Assembly: GCA_964036045.1 (NCBI GenBank)
Contig: OZ038382.1
Span: 150,796,961-150,860,960, forward strand
Direction of reading: 5' to 3'
Length of the DNA stretch: 64,000 nt
From: Eutreptiella sp. 'Long Island Sound 2002'
Lineage: Eukaryota; Euglenozoa; Euglenophyceae; Eutreptiales; Eutreptiaceae
Position 1 is the first letter of the stretch. Each line of letters opens with the position of its first letter. Below are positions 1 through 11,200 of this stretch, one piece after another. The notes under the pieces are model-generated. The model was not told the DNA's origin. It saw only the letters and a program-made list of their open reading frames with translations, and did no database searches. The position numbers were made by a program, and so were the translations under genes.

Positions 1-600
1 TGCGGCATTTATGGGGCACCCGACAGCATTTGCGCTGCAGATACGCAGGGCTGAAAGGAACACTGTAGACGGGCGGACCCCTGTCAGAGTGTTGACAATC
101 GGCACACACAGCAATCAGCAAATGCAAGCGACGCACGTGTGTCCCATGGGTGCCAGGCAGGGTGCGGGGGAGGGGGGGCTTGCATACATAGGTTTGAAAT
201 CTAGCGCCAAAATCTGCGGGGGGGAAAAGCTCCTTTGGGGGACCAAACATGCTTCATCGAACACAAGAAACGTGATGACTTTTGTGGACTGCCTCGTCGT
301 GCTTTCAGTTCTCCTTTGGATTTGGAGGGTGCGGCTGTCCCGATCGGGATTCGGATTGCAACTCGAACACAGAAGGAACAGCTGCATCCAGTGCACAACT
401 CAGTGGCACCCAATTATTTGTGATCACATCTGAGCTGGCGACGCTAGTGGCATGCCTGGCACTGTGTCATCAATGCAAGAAGGGGCAATTGGAAAGGGAG
501 GGACGAGAAGTTTGGGGGCAAGGGGGGGCAGGTGGTAGTGGGTCAGTCCCAGAGACAGTGCCCAGGGTATCCCAATCCCTCCCTGAATATCCGCAGAAAA
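1..600. other. No gene recognised
   Basis: Short overlapping open frames on both strands, none with a recognisable domain. There are G-rich runs near 168-178 and 519-528. It could be intron or 3' flank of the thioredoxin-like exon to the right, since that gene reads leftwards, but no further thioredoxin exon was found here. Confidence 0.4.
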
Positions 601-601
601 A

Positions 602-734
602 TCACATTAGTGGTTGGGCACACTTGCACTTCTCGCCGTACTGTCCGCAATCAATTTTGTACGACACCACCTTCCCCTTGTACTCTGCTGCAAGGTCCAT
701 GAACTTCGGATTCATAATTTTGCATGGACCACAC
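602..734 (-). CDS. Thioredoxin-like exon (partial gene)
   Basis: The minus-strand translation reads CGPCK followed by IMNPKFMDLAAEYKGKVV and SYKID. This matches the active-site helix and following strand of thioredoxins (CxxC disulfide reductases). The residue before CGPCK would be Arg (AGG) if translated through. However, a splice acceptor (TTGCAG, ending at 735) lies exactly there, and the exon would begin with the last G of a split codon; an upstream exon ending in TG would restore the family's Trp (WCGPCK). This is a phase-2 intron by inference. The frame stays open to a stop at 602, but the real exon probably ends at a donor around 620-643. I found no upstream or downstream exon, so the gene may be a fragment or have long introns. 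Seen: motif and acceptor. Inferred: exon structure. Confidence 0.55.
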
Positions 735-1789
735 CTGCAACCCACAAAACCATGATGCCTTGGTTGGACACCCTCCGCTGCAATTGGCACAACAGCAGCT
801 GCCAGCCATGCCGTGCATGCCACAACAGCAGCAAGGGCAGCACACACCAAGCTGCATGGTGATCTACCAGCAGCATGAGCCGGAGGCATGCATATCAGGC
901 AGCATAGCATCCCACAATTGCAGCCACGACAGCAGCCGTAGCCAGGAGACATTGCAGACTGAGTGTGATTTCTTGCACTGCGTGCACACTGGCGACTACT
1001 TTTGGGGCCTACTCCCCCAAATCAACCTCCAACAACACCTTTTTCCAAATGCTACCCCAAACCAGCCTCACCAGAACCCAGTTTTATAGCCATCAACTGT
1101 CACAACAATACAACAACACAATCAAGGCTGATCTTCTTGAAGGTCATATGATTCACCAGCCATATGATTCTTGCACGCATAAAGATGGCACAAAGGGCAC
1201 ACAAAGGTTTCTTGGTGTGTACACAAATAATACAAAAAAGTTTCATCATAATGAAGATCCAAGGCCGGACCCTCATGCTCATCCCAAATGGGCACATGGA
1301 AATATTCCCATAGTCCGGAACGCTCTTTTGGCTAAGCATCTAAGATTGCATGCTATGTCATAGAATGCATGTGTTAGCACCAAAGGTCACCAAAAGAACC
1401 CATCAAAATATCTCAGATCACTAAAAAGAGAAGGCAAGCAACAATGTGGCTTTTTCTCCACGGTACTGGGTCCCAAAGCTGATCATGGCAATAAAACCAC
1501 CCCCAAATGGGTGATAAAACCACTCTTAAAAACCATCCTCCTTGGGGTCATAATCCCCCCAAAACACCCTGCTGAACCACCACACATGACACAAAAAAGC
1601 AGTCCAAACAATGCATGTTGCCAAACACGAGGCAACAAATCCGATGTGCTTGTACAGCAGCCCATTTTGAACCAGAATGCCATTGTCACATGAGCTGTTG
1701 TTGACTATTGCAACAAACCCGAGAATGGCATGGGTGAGCGTGGCCTGCACTACCCTGCCCCACACTGCACTACTAATGCAGCGTATGTA
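735..1789. other. No gene recognised; CAG/GCA-rich degenerate repeats
   Basis: The first 200 bases contain degenerate CAGCAG/GCATGC-type repeats similar to those at 3.12-3.52 kb. The rest has only short open frames with no recognisable domain. Confidence 0.4.
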
Positions 1790-2900
1790 ATGCAACCCCT
1801 TCCCATGCCCTGCAACAAACCTTGGTGCAAACCTGTCCCAGAGCTCGTCCCAGAACCCTATCCAAGAGGCTGTTTCCAACACCATCCTAAAACCCATCCC
1901 AACCTTGTCCGCAACCCTTTACAAAATCCCCAAAGATGCGCTATCACAAATTGTATCCCAAACCCCATTTGAAACCATGCCCATGACCCTGTCCTCGATA
2001 ACAGCACAAACCACATCCAAACCTTGTGTCAAATACTGGTCCCAAACGTCAGCCGAGTCCCTGTCCCAAACAGTACCCGAAACCCCATCCCACACCTCAA
2101 ACCCTATCGCAAATGCATGCCCACAGCCTTCTCTGCAATCCTGTCCGGAGCCCATGCCAGTCCCTGTCCCAAACCTTTTGCCAAACCCATGCCAGACCCT
2201 TCTGGCACCACTGTACCCAATCCCATCTCAGCAGTTCCGTAACTGTGGTCCCATGCCATGGCCCAAACCTTGCCCTGGAACCCTGTTCAAAAGCTTTTTC
2301 CAAGCCCCTAGCCCATCCTTCTCCAAAACCGTATGGGAAAACAAGTCTCGAGCCCTGCCAAAGCACATGGTAAAGTGTGTCCCCAAACCATGGTCCCATA
2401 CCTGGGCCTGGTCCATGTCCCGGTTCCCGTCCCACAACCTGTCCTGGATCCCATCGCAAGCATGTCCCATGCCAGTCCCAAGCACCAGACCCTGTCCCTG
2501 AACCCTTTGCCAACCCCTGGGCCAAACACTGTCCCCAACCGACCCCAGACCCTGTCCCAAACCTTTTGCCAAGTCGCTGCCAAACCCTCCCTGAAACAAT
2601 GTTGGCAACCCCATATAAGCGATTCCCAAACTGCTGTCCCAAACTGTGGCCCAAAATCTTGTCCCAAAATTTGTCAGAAGCATCTACCCAATGCCCAATA
2701 CCCTGAGCCATATCAAAAACCCCATCCCGAACCTGTCACCAGACGCCCCAGGCCCCACCAATCCCTGCGCCAGAACCCTGTGCCAGACCCTGGACCAAAC
2801 AGTGTCCCCAACTCCATCCCAGGCCCTGTCCAAAACCCTGTCCCAAAGCCCAGACTCCCCAAATGCAATCCGCAGCCATGTGCCCAAAATCCTGTCCGAA
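1790..2900. repeat. Degenerate short tandem repeat, CCCAAACC/CCTGTCCC type
   Basis: About 1.1 kb built from diverged versions of a roughly 18-24 base unit with a CCCAAACCNTGTCCC-like core. Because the unit is poor in stop codons on both strands, several long overlapping frames are open at once: about 200 codons each way, Pro/Asn/Val-rich on plus and Gly/Trp-rich on minus. No frame is favoured and no domain is visible. I read it as a decayed minisatellite, not a gene. Confidence 0.7.
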
Positions 2901-3119
2901 GGCAGGGGCTATACTGCAAAAGAAAGGAAACATCAAAAAGGAAAGCAGGGGGGGTATGCAACTGCAACAGTGCACCCGCGGTGGATGTCTAGCTCCCCTG
3001 TATGCTAGTTTGGGGTTCCTATGCAAATGGGGCATCAAATGGGGCCCCAAACAGGTCATACCCCACCCCCATGAAAGGGGTGTTAAAACCACCCCATTGG
3101 AGCCATAAATCCCCTCCAG

Positions 3120-3520
3120 CGGGGCGCCTCCATGGTAATCAACGATCACAGCCACACCCGCAGCCAGGAGCAGTGCATACCAGGCTGCCATCACAAGCTA
3201 CAAAAACAGCTGCCTCCAGGGGCAGAGTGTCCCAAGATGCCATCACCGCCACAAAAGCAGCTGTCCCCAAGCGCATGAGGATCATCACAGCATCACCATC
3301 AGTGCCAACACAGCAGGCGTCTCCAGGGGCAGAGTGTACCAAGCTGCATAATACCCCATCATATCAAAAGCAAAACAGAAAACAGCAGACAGCAGACAGC
3401 AGACAACAAAAACAGCAGCTGTAGCCAAGAGCAGTGCACGTGAAACCACAAAACGCACCATCACAGCCGTACTGCAGCTGTAGCCAGAGGCGGTGCATAC
3501 CAGGCCGCATGATAATCAAT
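3120..3520. repeat. Degenerate tandem repeat (AGCAGTGCATACCAGGCTGC type)
   Basis: At least five diverged copies of a motif reading roughly CAG-CCAGGAGCAGTGCATACCAGGC-TGCATCACA recur at irregular 60-110 base intervals (near 3155, 3215, 3320, 3420 and 3480). A short CAGACAG microsatellite lies at about 3380-3405. Related sequence is seen at 780-920. Confidence 0.5.
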
Positions 3521-5905
3521 CATGACAGGCAGGTCGCCACTGTTGATGTCACTCTTCGTACGCTTATCAAATTCCTCCCCAGCAATTTCCACAACGCTGC
3601 TGTCCCCTCCTGAACTTGCATCAGCTGTAGCGGCGGTCACAACACGGCTGCAGATGAATCAGGATGGCATTCAAAAGCGGAAACCTTGAACGTGTCATGT
3701 GCAAGGTTTAGAGACCACCGATTCAGCAATTAGGGAAGTGCCACCTCAGTTCCCAATCCCTGGCTGATGTGCTTTCACTCGGGAACACTTTTTCTACTTG
3801 GGGGTTGAGTGCCTTCACAATGTCTCCTCTCCGGAATGCGATCCCGGAAAACAATGAACTGCTGACCGCAGTTGGTCCGCCACTGACGGCTTCGCATATC
3901 TGCAACCACGGCCAGCCACCACAATGCAGATCCCCAACCGGAAAGGTGCCGTGGGGAATCCTTAACCCCGAAGTGTGGGTGTGGGTGTGGGTGTCCTTAG
4001 AAAGGAGAGTGTGAACGCACTATGTAACCACCGGTGTTCACCCCTAGACCACTGCCACATTGAGGGCGGGATCTTCAATGAGCAACAATCAACATTTGTA
4101 TAGTGCCTCGTCTTCCCCCATCTGGCGCTTAAAGCACTCTTACACGCCGCCATAGGTTTCGCTGAGCTGAGTTCAGCGGATTACCTCCGTTGCCCACAAA
4201 ACCCATGGTCCTGTTTTGGGGTCGGGTCCAGCACCCGCCCCTTGTGCCACCTAACCCTTGCCGTCTTAGGAGTGCCCAGAGCAGGGACAACTCAAAGGTC
4301 ATACACGGCCCATTCCACATTGGGGATGGGCAACAAATGCACCATTTGTGGGGCCCAAAAAGGTAAAAATAGTAACAGAAATAGGGGGGGAAGGGTGTAT
4401 AGGGGTATATGTTCCATAAAACCACATGTGTGCATGTACCGCTATACTGCCTCTATTCCAAGATAATTACCCTAACTGCATGGTGCACAGTGCGCCGCAG
4501 GATAAGCACCTACCCCCTGTGTGTGCACCTTGTGTAGCTTCACATGGGGAAAATGGGCGATGGGCTGGTTGGAAACTACTCGACGGCTGGCCGTGACGGC
4601 GGGGGGAGGGGCATGACGCCATGGTGTTCTACTCTGCAGCTGGCGGCGCCTACTCGCCGATGGCCATTCGCTGCCCTTCCCTTGGACCCTTTCCCTCCAT
4701 AGGCGGTGGTGCCCATCGGTCTCTCACCACCCTGTGACCTTCCTCTTCCTCCCTGCCCTACCCTTCCCTCTCTACTTCCCTTTCCTTTCCCCCGGCCTTT
4801 CCCTCCATAGGCCATGGTGTCCATCGGCCTCTCGGTACTCCTTCCCTTTCCATTCCCTTGGTCGGTTGTGCCAACAGAGCCACCGGACTTGCCATGTTTC
4901 TCTACGTCGAGTCCACACAGAGGAAGGCAACTGCCTGCGCCGTTGGCCAGGTGCGTCCAAGTGGCCATCCCAAGCTGACGGTGAGGTACCTCTCCTCAAC
5001 GGCGGCTGGTGGGACTTGGGATGTCCACGTGCTGGGTCTTTTCCCCAACGGGGCCACATAACAACCTTTCGCCTCCAATTTCCCGTGCTCAGTCCATCCT
5101 TTGGCGAGCGCAGCACGGGGGGGGGGGGTCAATAGAGCCCCAAAACTACACTACACAACGAGCACAAGCAAAGGCAAGGGATGCTGGGCACAAGCACAAG
5201 CAATCCTGTATTTCTTTTGAATCTTTTTTGGGACGGCAAAAATTTTCTTGTACGCATTCGGGATCAGGTTTCGCTGGTTAATGATCCCGGGGCATTGAGT
5301 CCCTGCCATGGGGCGTCCAGACGGAAGGCTATCCTGTTGTGCCACAGACACCTATCGGCAAACCCCCCTGGCAGTCCACAATGGGCACTGCTGGCCATAC
5401 GGAGGGGGGCATGCACATCCACGCAACGTGCCCCACATTAGCACATTGTTCCTTCTCTGAGACCACCGGACACGGGACATTGCCCTACATTCCAAAACAA
5501 AAGAGAGGGATATGTGGTCCAGTGCTCTAGCGCTGATTGCCCTTGAATCAGATCCCTTGTCCACACACAGGGCCAATCAACGGGGCTCAAGCAGCCCTAG
5601 GGGAACTAGGGGCCGTGGCTTCCCTGCCGAGGCAATGCAACCGGGTCCCCATTGCACTAACTCCATACCAAATCCAATGCTTTCAGCCAACCCTCTAGCA
5701 AGGGTTCGCAGAGTGTCAAATTGCGTGGGGCGGAAGGGGGAAGGGGGGAATATAGCCTTTGAGCCCAGGAGCCCCTCACCCCAAAAGAAAAGGGGTTCAA
5801 TTGACCGCACCACCTTAAAGACCCGCGGAATGGCCCGGAGGTGATCTAGACCCCAAATTCTATTGCCTTCGCCTTGCAAAGAATCTTCCCCCAGCAACAC
5901 ACACC
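3521..5905. other. No gene recognised
   Basis: A GTGGGT microsatellite lies at about 3975-3992. At 4640-4900 there is a pyrimidine-rich stretch with two diverged copies of a CCTTTCCCTCCATAGGC-type block. A run of ten G lies near 5120. Open frames are short and mutually overlapping, with no recognisable domain. Confidence 0.4.
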
Positions 5906-6420
5906 CAAAATAGGGTAAAAACTACATAAATACGGGCTAAAACATGCTTTACATTTCTTGGATTGTCATTTTAGGTGATCACAATATCAAAAAAATAAGT
6001 TTCGGAAACTTTGATTTTTGAGTTGTATTGGGTGAAAAACTGCATCAGAAGGCTGTGTACCAATCCCTTGGGAACCCCCCCCCCCCGACCCAAAATCTAA
6101 ATAAGGTGAAAAACACATAACTACGGCCTAAAACACACCATATATAGGTTGGATGGTCATTTTAGGTGATCACAAAGGCAAAAAATAAGGTGAAAAACTG
6201 CATAAGCAAGTTGTGCACCAATCCCTTGAGCCCCCCACACCCAATACCCAAACAAGGTGAAAACCATATATAGTACGGCCTAAAACATGCCTCACATAGG
6301 TTGGATGGTCATTTTGTGTGGTCACGACATCAAAAATTGGTTTTGAAAACCTCCATTTTTGAGCTTTCCGAGGTGAAAAACGGCATAAGCACATTGTGTA
6401 CCGGTCCATGCACTCATGTA
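5906..6420. repeat. Three-copy diverged tandem repeat
   Basis: Three copies share blocks such as ACGGCCTAAAACATGC, TTGGATGGTCATTTTAGGTG and GGTGAAAAACTGCATAAGC. The anchors lie at about 5930, 6121 and 6273, giving periods of about 190 and 150 bases; copy 2 lacks an internal block. Copy 1 ends in a long run of C near 6066-6078. Confidence 0.75.
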
Positions 6421-6508
6421 AGCCATTATTCGTGGAAGCAGTCATTATGCGTTTTTGGCACAGGTTTTGACCGGCCCTCGGCAAGGCTAGAGACTCCAAA
6501 AGACGTCC

Positions 6509-7085
6509 CACCCCCCCCTTGTATAAGCTACGCCAATGTACGGAATCATTACGGTCCCTACGCCCACTGTAGCTTGGGCAAGGGCGTAGCTTGCGCGAAA
6601 CACATACAGCTACAGACACAAACGTGCGGGCGCGCGTGGTATGGGTGCACCTTGACCTCTGCCCACATTTCCAAGTGTATGCAAACACAAGACAGCCTTG
6701 GGAATATGAAATTTTCAGGTTCACACCCATGTTGGCACAAGCAATGAAGAATGCAAAGCCTACAAATGTTGGGCTTGGAAACCCTTCTTGCGACCATACA
6801 CCATGCGGAACAATTGCACATGCTCACCACTTGAGGATGCCTTTGGCTAAGGCTTAGGGGCTGGTTTGGGCTCGGACAACTTCAAATTCTTGGGAATGAG
6901 CTTGCCTTGCATGTGGCATGTTGCATGTGTCCATGGCTCCATGTAATTGGCAAATGTGACGACAAACCCATGTCTTATGTGGCCGCACTACATTTCGTAC
7001 GTAATTAAAATTACGTACACAATTATTACGGTCCCTACGCCTATTGTAGCTTGGACAAGAGCGTAGCTTATACAAGGGGGGGGGG
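6509..7085. mobile_element. MITE-like element with terminal inverted repeats
   Basis: The left end, a C-run followed by TTGTATAAGCTACGC, is matched at the right end by its reverse complement, GCGTAGCTTATACAA followed by a G-run. This gives inverted termini of about 23 bases around a 577-base interior with no recognisable protein. A TTACGGTCCCTACGCC-TGTAGCTTG block occurs near both ends in direct orientation. The size and lack of coding capacity suggest a non-autonomous DNA transposon. I could not define a target-site duplication because the ends lie in homopolymer runs. Confidence 0.55.
6997..7018. repeat. Perfect 22-base palindrome
   Basis: GTACGTAATT, centre AA, then AATTACGTAC: 10-base arms with a 2-base centre, inside the right part of the MITE-like element. 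Confidence 0.8.
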
Positions 7086-7099
7086 GTCCTTTGGTATCC

Positions 7100-7841
7100 T
7101 AGTAGGCATAAACTGTCACAACATCCCCACTCGCACCCCTTAGAGTGGGTAGCACGGGGTCACTAAGGTTGCCAAAACCGATAGCCGATTTCCCTCCATT
7201 TTTCCGGGATGTGCCCTGAGGAACCCCGATCAGATGTCGCGTGCCCATTTGATTTCTGGACATCTTCTTCCCCAATATTGTACATGTCTCTGTCCCCGTT
7301 CAGCGCACGTGTCAGCAGCGTGGTCCACCCCGCAGTATTCAGGGGCGCCCGCAGGATCGATGCCACATGCACGTCATGTTGTAGGGCGCGTACGTGGAGG
7401 CGCGGAGAGGCCGTGTTGGACGTGGTTTAGGGAGGCATGACGAGGCCTCGTCAGTGCCAGTGAGTGCTGCAAGGCAGAGGAGGTGGTGACCTGGGCTTGC
7501 CGGGTGCAGACAGACAATGGCCCAACCTGAGTAGCCGCTGCTGTTGCTGAAGCACGAAATCCGCCAGGGCTTTTCCCGAACCAAAGCGGAAAGTCCAAAG
7601 GGCGTTTCGCCAGAATCGTGCTCTTGGTGCATGCCACCCCCCAAGGACCCCCTTTCGCGACGCACACAGTGCCGGTGGAACCATATCTCCCAGCAATCTT
7701 TCTGGCACTGTAACAGGATTTCATGACGTGGTACAGCGGTTTTGTGTGTTTATACTTTTCTTTGTCGGAGCGTACGGGGGGGTTAGGCTCGGGCCTCTGC
7801 ATTTGCATGTTAATAATGAGATATCTGAGGTGGCATCAGAC
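7100..7841. other. No gene recognised
   Basis: Only short frames on both strands; none shows a domain or convincing splice signals. Confidence 0.35.
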
Positions 7842-8010
7842 CTTGGCTCTTGCCCTACGGGAACTTTTTCCTGACGGCAACTTGGCCTGTGCTAGCGCAG
7901 CCCTCCCTGGGTCATTGACCAACTCGGTGATGCATTGTATCACGTCAACCAAGGGTCTCTCTCCCACGGCCGGAGTGATGGGCATCTTGTTCATCAGCAT
8001 GAGCTGGTGC
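7842..8010 (-). CDS. Possible exon, unknown product
   Basis: The minus-strand frame reads LMLMNKMPITPAVGERPLVD and then an amphipathic helix-like stretch ending in a basic tail (SSRRARAK). A possible acceptor (CACCAG) precedes it and AAG/GTCTGA, a weak donor, follows. The composition looks like real protein. However, its phase does not match the better-supported exon immediately upstream (8097-8273), so the two may not be joined directly. I do not recognise the family. Confidence 0.22.
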
Positions 8011-8096
8011 AACATATCATGGGGTTGGGGGTTTGCAGAGCAGCTTGTGGTGGTACGGGTAGCGCTGGCTTCAGGGCAACGAGGGGGCACACCCAC

Positions 8097-8273
8097 CTTT
8101 TTGCCAAGTTGAATCTAACAGATTTAATGGCTGTACATCAGGCCGCTCATTGTCAGGCAGATTGAAATCCCCTCCCCCTCTCTGTGTACTGGTGCCCAAC
8201 TCACTCAGAGCAACAGTTTCATTTGTTTGCACAGCTTCCACAGACGTGATGTTGAGGACCAAATGGGGTGCGG
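8097..8273 (-). CDS. Candidate internal exon, unknown product
   Basis: A 177-base block on the minus strand is bounded by a strong acceptor (CCCCATTTTACAG, ending at 8274) and a good donor (AAAAAG/GTGGGT, intron starting at 8096). Its length is a multiple of three and the reading frame is open through it: APHLVLNITSVEAVQTNETV, then an acidic/polar stretch ending in LLDSTWQK. It starts and ends in phase 1. No domain is recognised. The splice signals and protein-like composition are the only evidence. Confidence 0.33.
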
Positions 8274-11200
8274 CTGTAAAATGGGGGGAAATGGGGGAGG
8301 CCAGCTGGGGGCAAAGCCGGAGAAAGCATTTCGTCAAAAACAGCAAAAACACTGAATCCCAACACACAATAACTGTCCCGGTCCGCTTCGTTGCGCAGAT
8401 TCCAAGAATACTATTTTCAGTTTTTCTGAAATGTGGGGTCCGGGTCACCTGCGGGCCATTCCGGGGCTCTTGAAGGGGGTCCAGTCAATGGATCCCTGTG
8501 TCCACATTTCCGTCCATGTCACCTCCGTTTGCCCTTGACACCCCTGGAACATCCCCAATACGTCATTGTTTCTTGTCACTTCAAGCAACGTTATGGACCC
8601 TTCAAAGCCCATCAGGTGTACCAACTGGCATCAGGCTCCAACGCCGTGGGGGTCTCTCAAGCCCCAGGTATGCGATGCAATGCAGGACAGAGACCTCCTC
8701 TCAGCGACATGGCTGGGGGTACCCCAATGCTTCATCACGCCTGGGAGCAAAGGCAGGGAGCGAGTTGGGAGAGACGGTGGAAGGGATGATGGGAGGGCGG
8801 TTGGAAGAGGGAGCGAGACAGCGGGGCAGGGAGGAAAGGAGGGCAGGAGGGTGATTGGATGGGATGGAAGCGTTGGAAAAGGGAATGACGGAAGGAGTGG
8901 CGGTGGGTTTGGATTTCGATTTGATGGCCTGAGTTCAAACGCACAGCCTGGCGCTAATGCACCCTTGGCCAGTCCTGAATCCAGACATTGGGAAGGGCTT
9001 CCCTGCGCGGCTGCTACCCTTGGATTTTAAACAGGATGGTGGTGAGAGGTAAAGATGGAGGGTAGATGGCAGGGGCGTTGGAGAGGCACGGGGGCCCAAG
9101 AATGGGGCGCTGGAAAAAACACAAAGAGGAAGGAGGAGGAAGGGGAGGAGGCAGAGGAGGACTGTGGTGCTAATATCCACGCACTTTGCTCACTGGATGA
9201 TGATCAGATAAAGAATTCACAGGGCCCTGTTTTCCATGCGATGAATGGGGCAAAGGCTTTTGGACTGTTGATATCTCCCATGGATGGGCTTTCATCCGTA
9301 TGGAGCTATCCCCAGGTCTGTTTGCCGAAGTAAAGGGCAGGATGTCCAGACAGTGTGAATCTTCTGGACCCCCAATAGCAACAACTGCTTGCCACTGGAT
9401 GTAATCATGCACTTTTATCATCAGCACGCAAGTGTGTAACGCTTTTTTGCGTGGGGCATGAAAAAGCGAGCTGCAGAACACCAGAACACAGCATGCCAAT
9501 ATGTCCACCTTTGATTGTCCAATGCGAGCCCATGTCTACGTTTCAAATCGCAGTCAAAGAGCCAAGGATGTTTTCTCCCAGCACCTACCTGGGAGGAGGT
9601 AGCGTACCCCCTCACCAAGTCTTGCTCATCCCCTCATCCCCACATGACACATCTCCCTGGCTCCCTGGTGGGGATCTGGTGGGGATGTGTGACATGTGTT
9701 GATACCAGCACCTTTGCCACCGCCCTTGCCAATATCCTTGCCGTCACGCAGCAGTGCCGCTGAGCAGGCACCAGTGCGATCTGGCTCATTATATGCAACA
9801 CCCAAATAGCAGCGCCACCAAGCGGATCCCACTTTGATCACGCATGGCGGTGCCAGCACATACCACCATGACTGGGCCTGCAGAGGACAAGCTAGAAAAA
9901 TCAGGCAGGGGCCACCCGTAAAGCAATGGCCCTGCATCCTACCCCTAAATCAGCTGCCCTCATAAGGCCCCATGAACACACACTTGGCCCCCTTCAGGTT
10001 GACAGGGGTTGCCTCAAACAGTGTGAGTTTGGGTGACCCGCGATGACCCTTAGAGGGCATGGGCCAGGTTTGGGCCATCATTTGGTGACAATACAAGCAC
10101 AAGACCATGGGCAGCCCAATAGCACCCATTGGGACTGTCAAAAGCGCCCATGGGCCTCACAATCGCCCCTTGAAAGGCTTTTAACCTGCTGTCAGCTGCA
10201 TTTAATCCCAGAGGTTCCTACTAGGTGGAATTGCCAAAGGCAACAGATTTTTTTGGGAAAAAATCATGTCAGAACATGTAACAATGCTTGCCCCACAGCT
10301 AGAAAGTCCCAGATTCGTTTGCCACCTCTCGGTTTGTGAATTTGGCCCTTGGTTTGCGAGTTCACCTCTTTACCAAAACATGGCATTCTAAAACAAAGCC
10401 CATCTTCGATACAACTCAGTTCTAGCCCCATTTGTGGACGCCCAACAAATGCATAATTTGAAGATGCCAAATTCATGTACAATTTGTTTCACCAACATAT
10501 GACAGAATGATGGATAAAAAAAGTCCAAAATATGTCATAAATAGGGTTCGAAGTCAATTTCCACCTGGAGTTCATCATGGATGCCCTTGGATGGGCTAAG
10601 CTGGGTTGGGGTTTGGGGGAGGCACCTCAGAGAAGAAGAAATTTAGCCTGGACCTGGGTCCAGGTCAACACGCGATGGCCACAATGGGCGCACCATGGTT
10701 TGTCTATCCCACACCCCTGCCCCTACCTGACAATGATGTTTTGGGGGTCTCCCACCCAAAACTCATGGGGTAAACACCCAATTCAACCATTTAGGATTTG
10801 ATACTCAAGTCGGCAAAACGGCCCAAAGCGAGGTATGCAGCGTTTCCCATACATGCAGATGGAGCCTGTTTACCAATCTCCACTAAAGTGATTATGTAAA
10901 ACCATGCAACACATTCAAACCAATTCTCTGCAACGCGTACATGCCAAGTGCAACACTTCAGCAGGCTCGCCCAACACTCATAGCTTTCAGCCAGCCTATG
11001 CAGATGCACACATTGCGCTCCTGAGCAAGGGACTCCAGGTGGCATTCATCGATGGAAAGAGGGAGAGCGGACAAGGGCTGTAATGAACCAAGACATGTGA
11101 GAAAAAATAAGGCAAAAAATCCCTTGCCTTGAAGGGGCCCTGGCCTACAGACCACTAACTCCTATCTCCTGGGCATGTGGGCTCAAGGTACCCCAGGTAA

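Noticed and set aside
2097-2711. 204-codon minus-strand frame and 198/219-codon plus-strand frames
   Set aside because: All come from the same degenerate short repeat, with no preferred frame, domain or start context.
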